From the NCBI GenBank assembly GCA_019009955.1, contig CM032233.1, forward strand, positions 88,160,001-88,224,000: a stretch of DNA of 64,000 nt. Reading direction: 5' to 3'. Each line of letters opens with the position of its first letter. Position 1 is the stretch's first letter. The notes below the pieces were generated by a model that saw only the letters and a list, made by a program, of their open reading frames with translations, was not told where the DNA came from and searched no databases. The DNA comes from Riptortus pedestris (Eukaryota; Arthropoda; Insecta; Hemiptera; Alydidae). Of this stretch, positions 26,601-40,229 are shown one piece after another. The position numbers and the translations under genes were made by a program.

Positions 26601-28236
26601 TCAATAGCGTACAATTACATTCAGAAAGATTCAACAGCTCAGTCTTAATAATAATAAACATTTTCTTCTGATGATTTATTACTAAACTCATAGCTGTTCC
26701 TCGGAGGAAGAAGATATCCTTTACTTGTATGGTATTCATTGGTTTTTTTAAAAAAAACAAATTTTAATTTAAATTGGAGATACAATAAGTATTTATTATG
26801 TAAATTCTTTTAGTGAGAAGACGATAAAATGCCGCCCCAGTATTTCACAACTGAAGAAAGAATTTTTACATCAAATGAAAACTTCACTTCTCTTCCCAAA
26901 AACTATGCCATATTTTGGCGATGAAAATATTTATGTATCTTTGATTGAATAGTAAGTATCTGCACCAGGGTAATGAGTTTTCATTTTTAATTATTTTGGG
27001 GAAAGAATTGTACTAGCCTGCGAACAATAATTTTAATTATTGATCTTTGTTAATACCTACTACTCTGTTCATCATTGCCACTGCAACAAATAAATGGCAC
27101 AGTAATGCTGCTTGTAAGGCCCCTATAGACTCATGTCAGTAATTACCCTTACTTTTTAGAGATCATGAAATATTTTATCATTCTCAACTAAGATAAATTA
27201 AAGTGGACCAAACTAAAAAATAATTAAGTTAAATAACACTTATTTAACATGTTCCCCATTGTATATAGATTTATTATTTCACTTCTAAACAACAATAGTG
27301 ACACTCCTAAAGGAAGTAATAGCATTATTTTAATTGTTCATGTTTAATGAGCAATCCATCCATCTTATCTAATTTAAGTGTAATAATAACTTTGTATTAA
27401 TAATTTAATTGAAAGTTAAACAAATAATATACTCTACTCTTAGAAAGAAAAGAAACAAAATGGACCTTCGACTTGGATTCACCAATTATTTTTAGTTGGT
27501 AATGTTCATTATTTTAGTCTTACTTATTTAAAGGAGATAATATTCCCTTTAAATTATTGTAAATTGAGTTCATTTCATTATTAAATGCTCATTCAAATCC
27601 CATAAATAATTCAATATTATTTATATAATAATTCATTTTCCTTGGATTTTTAAAATATATTTTTTTTTTTTTTTTTTTTAGCAATGCAAATGAAGTAGAC
27701 AAGATTTTTCTACGTGGAAGCTTAGTATTTGACAAGTTACAGAACTTTATTAAATCTCTGTATGATTGGGCTTCCATTGTTACAGTTGATATAGATACAT
27801 ATATTGAACAAAATATTAAAACATCTAATGACTGGGAACGTAATCTTAAATCATCAAAATTCCTAGCTCAAGAACTAGCAAAATTTTCAAGGTCTGTAAT
27901 TTTTACATTATACTTTCAATATTATTACTTTTATGGAAGTGCCTACGAGTATTCCCTGAAGAGTCAACTATAAATTAAATATTGCTTACCATTAAATATT
28001 AAGGTAATTCATTAGTCTCTGTATTTCTTTACTAGTTGATAAAAAGATTTGTAAACAAAGGCTTGAACTATTTACCTTTGTCATTTATTCCTATAGGATT
28101 AAAAATATTATGCTCGTCAGTCTTAGATTAAACTTTGATCAGGAAAAATTTCTTCAAAAGTTCATCGATCGTACTTAGTAGATGACGAATATTAGGTCCG
28201 TTCAAAATTATATATACATACATACATATACATATA

Positions 28237-28279
<43 letters not shown>

Positions 28280-29446
28280 TTCTCTTATTCTGGACCCAAT
28301 ATTATTTATATATTCTTCAAATTTTATGGCAAGGGTCTCCAATAAAAAACATTTATTTCGGTGCAAACTTTATTGCAACTGCTCTAATTGCTTAATGGCT
28401 TATTTGCCATCTTTTCAGGGGCTATCCCTTTTAAATATATATATATATATATATTTATATATACATATATATAAATAAATTATTAATAACATTAATTCAA
28501 CACATCCCTTAATAATTCTTTTGCTATATATTGTATTAGTAGGTGCCTACATCTATGATATATTTATTAAATATATAATTTATAATTAGACTTAATGCCC
28601 ACTTGTTGTGCACGTTAGCTAGCCCCTGCGGATCCCCAATATGTGTTAAGCCCCCAAATACACACAAAATATACTTGTCCCAAAGAAATTCTTAGTGATG
28701 AAAATAATTTTGAAAATTTGGTATACATAGACTACAAATTGTTGATCACATTTATTAGATAAATGCTTCAAGTTTTGTTAAATTATTTTGATCTTTAATG
28801 AAAGTGTATAGACCAATGAAATTGTTGCATAATTAGACCTGCCAATAAACATCTATACTAAATCAACTAAAACCATCCCTATTTCTAGAATATAATTTAA
28901 AATTTTCATTTGAACTATTTTTGACTCAATCTCGTAAGAGTTATTATCACCATAACTTCTATTTTTCCTTTAGTGTTAATACCACACTTTTTAAGTTTGA
29001 TACTCATTTATTTTTCCATTCAGATCTCCCATTAAAATTGATTGTTTTCTCATTTCAATGGATCGGCTCTGGGATGACTTGGAAAGGGAAAACAGTAAAT
29101 GCTGGAAGAAACTTATTTCTGGTCTTCGTACAACAATATTAACAAAGATTTCAACATTAGAGTCATTTGTTAGAGAAGCATTATCTATTGTTAATCAGGT
29201 CCCATCATCAGTAGAAGAATATGTTGAAATTCATTATAGACATCAGCAAATGCTCACTGAAAATAATAAGGTACTTCTTTTGACTAAATTTAGTTATGTT
29301 TTCTATAGATAAGTCTTTAGGTCAGTTAAAAGACACTGGATTTAATAACTACTAGTTTCTCTTCAGTTAGTAGCCATTGGACCAGCCTGGTAGTCTAACA
29401 ATCAGGGAGATGCATTCAAACATAACAGCTTTCATTTATTTTGTAA

Positions 29447-29511
<65 letters not shown>

Positions 29512-31981
29512 TTATAGCCATATATTGATCAGCTGGAACTCAGTTTATATTTTGTAAATTTATTTTTAATGAGACCATAAATATATTATTTTGGAAGTGA
29601 AATCTAATATAATGTTAATTACTGGGGTAGTAAGTTTAAATAATGGAGTGTTAGTATTATCACTCAACTATTTCTACAAAATATTTGTTTATGAATCTTG
29701 TTGGCCATTAATAATTTGATTGTGTATTAAAGCATTAAATATTCTTTAAATTTACAGACATCAATGTTGTTACTAGAAATAGAAGAAAATCATGCAATGC
29801 TTAAAACATGGACGGGTGAAGTTTTGTCTCAAACTGAAGATGTAAAAGCTCTCTGGTCTAATTATCAATCAACTCTAACAAGTTTTAATAACATTTTTGC
29901 TAAAAAAGTAAGTTAATTTTATCTGTTGTAGTTTAAATAAAATAATTGTAAGGCTTTATTTGTCTACCGAGTGATGTTCTTATCAGACCTTGGTGCTGAG
30001 GTCTAACACCATTCAATGTTAATACTACATCCTGCATTATTAATATATATATTGAAAAGAAGGTTTTTATATTTAAAATATAGAATGAAATTCAATGTAG
30101 ATAAAATCAAGTTCATGTAGTTCAGCTACTATTGTATTACCTACCATTGTTGATAGAAATAATTAGTCAAACATAATGGACCATTAAATGCAATTTTTAT
30201 TCAAACAAATCTTTTTCTAAATCAAATTAATTACTTTGTATCTGACTTATAACAATGAATACAGTGAGAAGTCAGCTACATCGACTAAAAACAAGGTATT
30301 CCTATCATACCCAATTTCAACTAGATAATACCCTTGCCTTTATTTGACTTTTTTTTTTTAATTCATTCACTTTCATTTAATTTTAAGTTTCCCATGATTG
30401 TTGTCATCATTTACTCCCATTTTATGTGTAAGGATGAAAAACACCAGGCCTCTTCAGGATTGTAATACATAAGCAAATAAAAAAGGGACCTCCTCCTTTG
30501 GCAGGATGTTGAGTAGGCAACTGCATGCCCCTGCCATTGTAAATAATATTCAAAGTGCAAAGTCATACTTAATAAACATTGGTAATCATTCTATATAAAA
30601 GTCAATATCATATAATTATTTATGGCTATTAGAGTACTATAAACACTTTTAAAGTTTTCATTATAAAGTATGTTTAGATTATATATATAAATTTCTAGGC
30701 TAGAATCTAAGAAAGGCTAGGAACTAAAATTACACCAATTTAAATATTTAGCATTTATTTATCTCACCTAATGCATAATGATAATTTTTATAATTACTAA
30801 CAGGATATCACTTTCATGAATTTCAGGCAGAAATATTAAAACAAAAACTTTTGGAGTCCTCAGCCAAATTAAAAGATGAACTGGAAAAGTTTTCAACAAA
30901 ATGGGATGCATTGAAGCCTAAAAAAGAACATTTACACTCTGACAACTCCTTTGAAATTGAAAATTTTGTGGCAGTCATAACAGATATAAAAGAAGAATGG
31001 ACTAATTTAAAAGAAAAAATTAATAAGATAAAGTATGCTCGATGTTGTATATAGGATCCCCACAATACTCACACATCTGCTAACCACATGTATACATTCC
31101 CACACACACAAATATACAGTATTAATATTTTTTTGAACCATTACATTTCAATTATATTTTCCTTCTTCAGTAATATTAACCTTCACACTGTTCCATGTCA
31201 GTATAGTGGCTCAAGGTTTCGTATTCCACACCTGTTTTGCTGTTCACTTCTCAACTCCAGTACGTTGGCTTAAAATGATGTTTTCTTGTGGCTATTCATT
31301 GAATTTCTGTATGTAAAAAATACATCTATATAGCAGAGACTGATTATTTTAGTAACTGCAACTGGTTAAGTACCCTAGATGTGGGTACCCTATAGTTTCA
31401 TTAGATTTCTATCTATAGCTGACCCTATTTTCTCTAACAAGTATATGTTTATTTTTCTTAGATAACAGACACGTTCTTTCATATAATAACACGTTTCTGT
31501 ACACGATTCTCTCATACTAAAGAGGAAGCACCATTGAAGAAATTCTATTTGAGAAATATCATTTATAATTGATTTATGACAAAACATTTTGTAGGGGAAA
31601 AAAAGAGAATAATAACACTAAGACTTATTGGGCAGCATTTTCTGGAGTTAATAGAAGGAACTCTTTTACGAGATATTCGCTCATAAAAAGAAAAAAGTAG
31701 ATGAAAAAGGATGTGCTAACGCAGAAAAGTGTGAGAACCCTGTTTGCTCCAAAACATGCATTGAAACATTTTATGCACGGACAAAAAAAGCATGTAATGC
31801 AACAAAAAGTAAAATAACATTTTTTTTTAAAATAGGGAAATGTAAAAAAAAATAAAATTAAAAAATTAGAATAATTAAAACAAAAATAAAAGAAAAAAAA
31901 CCTGTCACTCCTAAAGCCCAGATCAATATAATGAGCAGTGTAAGGTTTAATTGATGATTTGTCATTTTAAAGGTATATGTA

Positions 31982-32044
<63 letters not shown>

Positions 32045-35000
32045 TTAATCATTAAAAATTATTCATCTGAGAAGGAAAACATAATGGTTACAAAAACTGT
32101 AAAAACAATGTAATGAGCTTGTTCATTTCATAGCTGTAATGTTAAGCCTTCTATTATTTTTTAATTAGTTCGTTTATTACTTTAGAGAAGACTTCAACAA
32201 ATTCAATATGGAAGAACCTGAATTTTACCAAGTTGAAAACCTGGAAGAAGAAATACACTATCATGAAGTCACGTGTTCTGTAATGCAGGATTTTAAAAAT
32301 GGTATTTATATCAACTAATATTTTTTTTCTTTAATTTAAGTCCCTTGAGAAAAATAATGTGTTAGTTTCAGAAGTCAATTCTTGAGATTTACACTTATTC
32401 TTTTTTTTTTTATTTATTTAAAGAGAAAACAATTAGAAGGTAGAAAATCAATCATATCATATTTATGGGAAACCAACTCATCTCTGACTAAATAATTCAG
32501 TCAGGCTGAGAAGGCTTCAAACGTTTCGGCTGTACAATGTAGTAAGTGGGAAAATACCCACAACTCTCTCAATTGCTCCTTTCTGGGGAAAACAGGAAAT
32601 TCAGCCACTCACTGGATGGATGTACCTTTGACTCCCAGGTTCTGATGTCCATAACTTCTTTGTTAGCTAAACCAGCCAACTGTGCATTCAAATACTTACC
32701 TGATCCTGATAGTCCATACATTTTTAACATTTTACTCAGTTATTTAGAAAACAAAAATTTCACATTTACAGATGTAAAAAACCTTGCTGAGCAGGAATGG
32801 ATCTACCTTAAGAAAAGTATTTATAAAAAAGTTGAATCTTTTTTGACTATATGGGAAGAAAAGTTAGAAAATCAAACATCCTCTCCTGTCACAATGACTA
32901 TACAGCAAGGATTAGAACAATTTCAGGTAAATTTAAAATCATGGTATTACTACATATTTAAATTTAGTATTTAATAATAGGTAGTGACCAATTTTAACAA
33001 ATAGATAGTGATTTGTGTTTAAACAATTTTCTTTCACAAATCATTAAATAAAATCTTTTTTGATTGAGTAGGTCTATGGAGTATTACATTTATCTTTGTT
33101 GAATAACGATAGATATGTACTGCTGTATTTACAGTGATAGCCTTAACAGTTCACGTAGAGGCAAGGCTACACAAGTGGTGGTCTGTATTAATATGTCTTC
33201 CCTTTAGTGAATTATCCTGTAGCAAATCCTTGTGGTTTCATATCTTCGACTTACTGTTTTAAGGATAAGTGTGGATTACAGCTATCTTCCATTGTTATTG
33301 ATAAATAATTGGTTAAATGTTTTTTATCATTAACTGAATTTATACAAGTGAGACTCCTACTTATCTAAACAATTGTCTTGCACCATTAATTATAATAAGC
33401 CTTTTAAGAGCAATTTTAGTGAAATTTATGTGAACAGTTGGTTTTTCATAACACTAATTGCTTTCTAAACTCATTCTGTCAGCTTTAAAATAATTGTGCT
33501 TTTAGATTTTAAAATATTTCCAAAACTAAAAATGGACATAATCCATTTCTGAGGGTTATACTTTGAATCTTTGAAATTTTACGATCTTCCATAGCCATAA
33601 TATAGAAACAAATATATTGTAGTATTATATTAGTTTTTTATGATTATAATCTTAAACTGTCTTCACTAAAGATAATGTCCCATGGGGCTTAATTTATTTT
33701 TTTTAGTAAAATTTATTTTCATTTAAACCTTGAGTGCTGGTGAATAGTAGAGAGAGGAAATAAAAATAAACTGCATGCATAAAAGGAGACTGACGTTTAA
33801 TACATGTAAGAAACCCTAATGTTCCTAATAAACATTATAAAACATAAATATAGTAGTAAAAATATATTGGAATGTGACTAAATAGATATATTTGATTCAA
33901 GACAAAATTGCAGCATGTTAAGATTCCCAAATGAAAATTATTTTTCTGAAGAAAAGACTGGAAAACAAACCCCGAATTCGACCTGAATTGACCTTCTACT
34001 ATAGAAGTTAATGCTGAATTTCTATATTTGCGCCATAAACAAATAATATTTCACTATTTCATTTCAATAAAAAGAATGATTATTTAAATGACTGACTTTC
34101 CAGGGAATATACTGGTACAGAACATATCAGGTCATATATGCCATCAACTGTTTCCTAATAAAACCAATATGTTATATCTTTTGTTTAATATACATTATTG
34201 GCTTTCTGTTGGTTATGTCTTTGTTATAATCATGTTTTCTCTCTCTTTAATTGCAGGGTATATTGCCATACTTAAAATTCTTCATTGGTGAGACATTCAC
34301 TGAAAAACACTGGCATGAAATTTTCAATCTTTTTGGAAGGCCATACAAACCAGTTCATGAAATAGCATTTGGAGATTTGTTGTTTTCTGTAAATGAAATA
34401 GAGGATAAATTGGAGGAATTAAAGGTATTTTCCAACAGTTCACTAAGGGTTTGATGATGGAGTTTGCTCATAATAATGATTTACTTCATAAAAAACTTAC
34501 TTCACACTATCCATTTGAAGTATTATTTACAATCAGCAAATATGTCTTCTGTGTCTCATTTTTTAAAGTGCAAAATAGTTAATTTACTTTAGTTTACTGA
34601 AGTAATCTAGCTTACACCAGCGATTGAAACAATTCCTCGCAAAATGACTGTTTTGTACTTAATATGATTGATGGGTTCACTACTAATTTATTTTTAGGTA
34701 AAACACATTCATAGGTTTAGTATTGCTCTATTTAGTTCTAAAAATTGTCAACAAAAATAGGTTTCTATATTTAAAAGAAAAAAAAAGCCACATTAAATAA
34801 TAACTTATTAAATGCTAGTTTTTAAAATATACTAAACCAATTAAACTCAAATCTAATTGAAATTTAAGTGGATTATGAAGTTTTCTACAATCAATGTTAA
34901 CTGGTAAAATGAATGTAATACATCATTTTTTTTTTTTTTAAGTGTCCTTACATCAGTAGGATCAGTATAATACACATTTATAAGTTTAGTGAATTAAACT

Positions 35001-36949
35001 TAAAAATAGTGATGCTGTCGATTATTTTAAAATTATTACTTAATGTTTTTACATTTGTATTCTAATTCAAGGAAATCAACAATAGAGCAGCTGCTGAAGT
35101 AGTTATAAGACAAGCACTATCGGAATTGGATATTTGGGAGATTGAGGCAAAATTCGCATCCACAACCCATGTTGATTCTACTGGAATTTCTATGGCTCTT
35201 ATTAAAGACTTCAAAGGAATTATGAGCAAGGTATAGCATTTTATTTGTTTGCAACATTAAACAACTTGTTTTTGTAGAGTTCCTCTGATTTCTTATGAAA
35301 TCAGTGGTTTTGAAATAATTGTTTGTCTTCATGCCAAAACTTATCTAACAACTATATCAGTATCTCATGGTGCATTAGCACCACTGTAACTGAAAATTAT
35401 CTTTAATTTAAAAAAAGTATTATGGGGCTCTGAACCTTGAATAACAAAATAAACAAAAAAAAAAAAAAAACTATTTACTTTCAAACTTAGAACTACATTT
35501 TCAAAAAGAAATAAGTAATACTAAAAAAAGGAAAAGTATCTTACCTGATAATAAAGGAGATTACAATGCCAAAGCTAGTAACTTATTTTCTAGTTCTTGA
35601 TGAATAAAAATATGTTTGAAAAAAGAAGCAGAAAATTCGCTTAATGAAAAGACACATTGTAAATTTTTGGGATGTGTAGAGAGGGGGTGTTCTACTCAGG
35701 CATCATTCAAAAATATTTGATAATAAACTATTGGAGGTCAGAGACTTTCCATACCTGTCATATTCACACCATAAATAGGACTGTTTTTTTGGGAGAGAAT
35801 GGATCACTTTGGATTTTATCTGGATGCCTGAGTGGACCCAGTGCTGCCATCAACTTTCATAGTTGGCTTTGGTGGTCCTGGTACTAAAAAAAAAAATCAA
35901 AATTATTTAAACCAAAAACTTTTTAGTTAGGACACAATTTAAAACATGTGTAGCATATTTTTTACCACATATAAAAATAAAGAAAGAAAATTGTGACCCA
36001 TCTCAAAATTTTCAGGTTTTTTAGTGTAGCTTGACTCTGTTAACATTCTTAGTTTTCAGTTATGAATGAATATATTCATATTATAAATTCCTGTAACATC
36101 TAGGGTCTGATATTTTGTTAAGATGTTTAATAAATCATTGGAGCAATGAGTCTTTATGTCTTTGAGTATATTCATTTTATTTCTGATGTACTCAACACCA
36201 CGAATGTAGAAAAATCAAAGTACCTAGTAGTACCTGAGGACAAAGACTACAATCAATACGCATCCGATAAAATAAATGTTTAATGCTTATTTAATGTTTT
36301 AGTTAATAAAGTAGTTTTGCAAAAGATCGAAGAACTATTTTTAGCACAACCTAATTTCAACCTATATGTAGCAGTGTGGTTAATAATAATACAAGTTACC
36401 TATATCTTTAGGTGGGTGATAATCAAAGCCTTCTTCAATCTATTGGAGGCGCAGCAGGTAGTGCACAGTTTGTCGATACAATATCTCTTTGGGAAAAGAA
36501 ACTATCTGAAATTGATCAACACTTGAGGAATTTGAGTATGGTTCAGCAGAAGTAAGTGGAGACAAAGTCAGTTTTACACTTAAATAAACATATTTTTCAG
36601 AATTATTGTTACTTAAAACTAAATTTGTTAAGTGGTTTGGAAATTGCCTGTTAAATAACTTTTTGGATTTCATTAAAAATTAAACCTGGAGAAAAGAATG
36701 TTGGGAGGGGGAGTTGGACAAGGAATTACAGAAACAGTTAGGGGAGCAGAAAAGAATTGTGAAATATTGACATTAGATACAAGTTGGGAAGTCTGGATCA
36801 GCATCGATGGAGTTTTAGCAGATTTAGTTCAAGGGAAATCAGCTATTTAAATTGTACTCATGACACAATTTTCAACAAAAGAAAATCACCATCAATCCTT
36901 CCTAAGAGATGATGAAAATGAGGTCCCTTCATATTGTACTTGTTATATA

Positions 36950-36997
<48 letters not shown>

Positions 36998-39900
36998 AAG
37001 ATAAATTGTTTCTTCTTAAGACTCTACAATATTTATTATTTTTGTTTTTATATGAGAAGGTTTTTGATGTACATTGTTTGCAGGTGGGTGTACCTTGAAC
37101 CAATATTGAACAAAAGTTCTTTGGAACAAGCTAGATTTGGACATATTAGTAAAGAATTCCGACATCTATTAACAAATATATCAAAATATGATTTCAGAGT
37201 TACATCTATCGTAAGAATAAATAATATAGGTAGTATATTAGAGAATCTACGCACACAACTGGATCTCTGTCAAAAAAGTCTTCTAAATTTCCTGGAGGTA
37301 GATTCTATTTCTATTAGATTGCTTTTAGTGGGGAAAAAAATTAATAATCCTTTCATGACATCATTTTTCTATATGCTAGGAAAAACGCTTGAAATTTGCT
37401 CGTTTCTACTTCATTAGTGACAGTGATCTATTGGAAATGTTGGGTCAACCTAACAAAGTTGAAGTTCTACAGTCACATTTAAAAAAAGTTTTTACAGGAA
37501 TCCATTCTGTAATATTTGATGATAATGGAGCAATTACTGGTGTTTCATCGTCACAAGGAGAGATAGTTCATCTCAGGAAACCTATTCTTGTGTCAGAGAA
37601 TATTGAGGTAAAAGATATTTAATAGTGTTCTAGAAATATTATGATGAACCCTGCATTTTTTCTATCATGTTAAAGTAAAATTTTGTTTTTTAGGTATGGC
37701 TGGAAGCTTTAGGTGAAGAAATGAAACTAACTCTTAAGAAGCTTTTGTTGGAATGCCTGGATCAACCTGATCCAATGAAATATCCATCTCAAATACTTTG
37801 CTTAAGTGAGCAAATTTATTTTACTAAACGGTGTGAAGATGCTATTCGCAGCAAAACATTGAAGAATTTCTTGAATGAAATAATGGTTAGTTGTTCATTT
37901 CCTTAATATTTAATGAAATAATGACTAAAAGATAAGTTAAATCTTACTTTATTAATTTTAGAAAAAGTATAAACAGTACACTGCCCAGATGGTGGGATTG
38001 CGCACAGAAAAATCTAATAGTGCAGGCACACTTTTGAACCTTAAACTAAAAGCACTTTTGATTGATTCCATATATTTTATACGCATAATAAACAGCTTAA
38101 TTGAAAACAATGTAATGTCAATTAAGGATTGGCATTGGGAAAAATGTATTAGGTAAGTTATAAACTTTTATTTTTCAATGTATTTTCACTAAGACAAATA
38201 CGAAAATAATTTAACTATTCCATTAAAATAGTAAACCCTTGTTAGTATACCAGTAATATCTTCAATTTCCATTGTATCTTTTACACTTTTTAACCAGTTT
38301 CATCATTATAGGAAGAATTGTTTTATATATCTATACATTTATAAGTCTCACTAATCTATAGAACAATGACACTGATCTCTTATTTAAAATAGATTTATTA
38401 TAAGATTTAATTTAATTAAATATAGCCATCACACAAAACTAGGTTTTATATATTAACATTTTTAATTTTCTCTTGTTAACAAATAATTTTTTTTTCTTAA
38501 AACAAAACTTATCTAAATTTCATTATATATAGTTCAGGGTTAGTAAAGGTTACCATTAGACCTTAGTCTATTTAGAAGCAATGCACTCAACTTTTATCTG
38601 TTAGTAATTTTTAATAGTGAATAAGTAGGTACAATTGAATTTTAAAAATTATATAAGATCTAGTGATATCTGCCAAACGTTTTGTAAATTATAAAAATAA
38701 AATTTAGCCTCAGTTGAAGGGCTTATACTTCTAACCTGTGGGTATAATTAATTTATATTACTTGGTCAGTTTTGATGAAGCTAATCTAGGGTAAAGAAGT
38801 CACTTTAGATATAGTAATTGAATTTGTTATTTTAGTTTGTAAGCCCCTGAATAGGAGTCTCTTAAGCAAAATATATAGCTAAATTGAAATAATTATATTT
38901 AAATCTCTTTGGTTATTTATTGTCATATCATTTTGTATTTACTGTAGGTATTTTTTTATACAAAACTATTTAATACTGGACTCACATGAAAACAATAATG
39001 GAGGTGAATATATCAACCATCAGTATAGTGTAGTTTTGATTTGGAAGCAAATTAGTAATTTTTTAAAAGGCCTAATGCAACTTATTATCTCTTTGAAAAA
39101 TCAAATGAGTTATAAAATACATTCAGCTAACCCAGATTAAGTATAGACTTCTACTTTAATAAATATTTTTGTATTCTATCCAAAGCAAAACCAAGATGAG
39201 ATATTAATGGTACAATAAGACTGCCTCATATAAACAAGGGCTAGTCCCTGATGATTACGTAAAAAGACTAGGGATATTAATTTCTTAAACATAAAAGTGC
39301 CAAAAATAATTAATTACAAGAAAAATACATTCATGATTAAATTCCTGAATATTATTACACCATTCCTTTCATGGCTACTTTTCTGAACTTAAAAATACAA
39401 TTTGAACTAATGGTAAAGAAACATCCCCATGGAAATACACCCCCTAACTACTCGTAGAATGAAACTAACAGCTTCAGGGGGGAAAGAGATAGAATTAATC
39501 AAGTTCCATACATTAAATTTGTGTTCATGTCTCTTTGTTTAAAAACTATTCATAGAGGGTTACACTATGAATGCCACAATAAGCAGAGAAACAGAAATTC
39601 ATACAGTTTCTTATGTTCTTCTGGTCTTGCTTTTAGTTCTCATTTGGTGGACACATATTTTTCTAAAACTAAAACTATATATCCCGATTAGCCTAAGTTG
39701 CAAAAAGTGGACGTTAATAAATAAAAGTGCTCCACGCAGGGGCTGCGTAAACTAAGCAGATTTCCCACGTGAAGTTATACAGTAGAGAAATCTCCATAGG
39801 AGAGCCAAACGGTGACAGCAAAGGGCCGAACTAGCTTTTCGTGGGAAATTCAAAAATCCGTTATCGGCCCAAATTTCATAAAAATGCAAATATCTCGGTT

Positions 39901-40162
39901 AATATTCAAGATAGGGAATAAATGTATATAACAATATTTATAGTAAATTTAATTTGCAATAAGATTGATTCTGTACACTTTTTCGATCCGGCGTATAGTA
40001 ACGGAGATATTTCGAATTTTCTAAAACCCTCCCCTCAAACCCCCCCTCCCACTAGTCCGATTTCAGCCGTTAACGAACTTGATCTTTCTTTTTACATAAA
40101 ACGACTAAATATCGAGTTTGGTAACGATCAAACAAAAATTGCGACCGCTAGAGCAGTAACAG

Positions 40163-40229
<67 letters not shown>

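Noticed and set aside
32546..32771. In-frame open extension upstream of exon 23
   Set aside because: The frame joins exon 23, but the family alignment and phase place the junction at 32772 after tttacag, and the extra residues match nothing in dynein-2.
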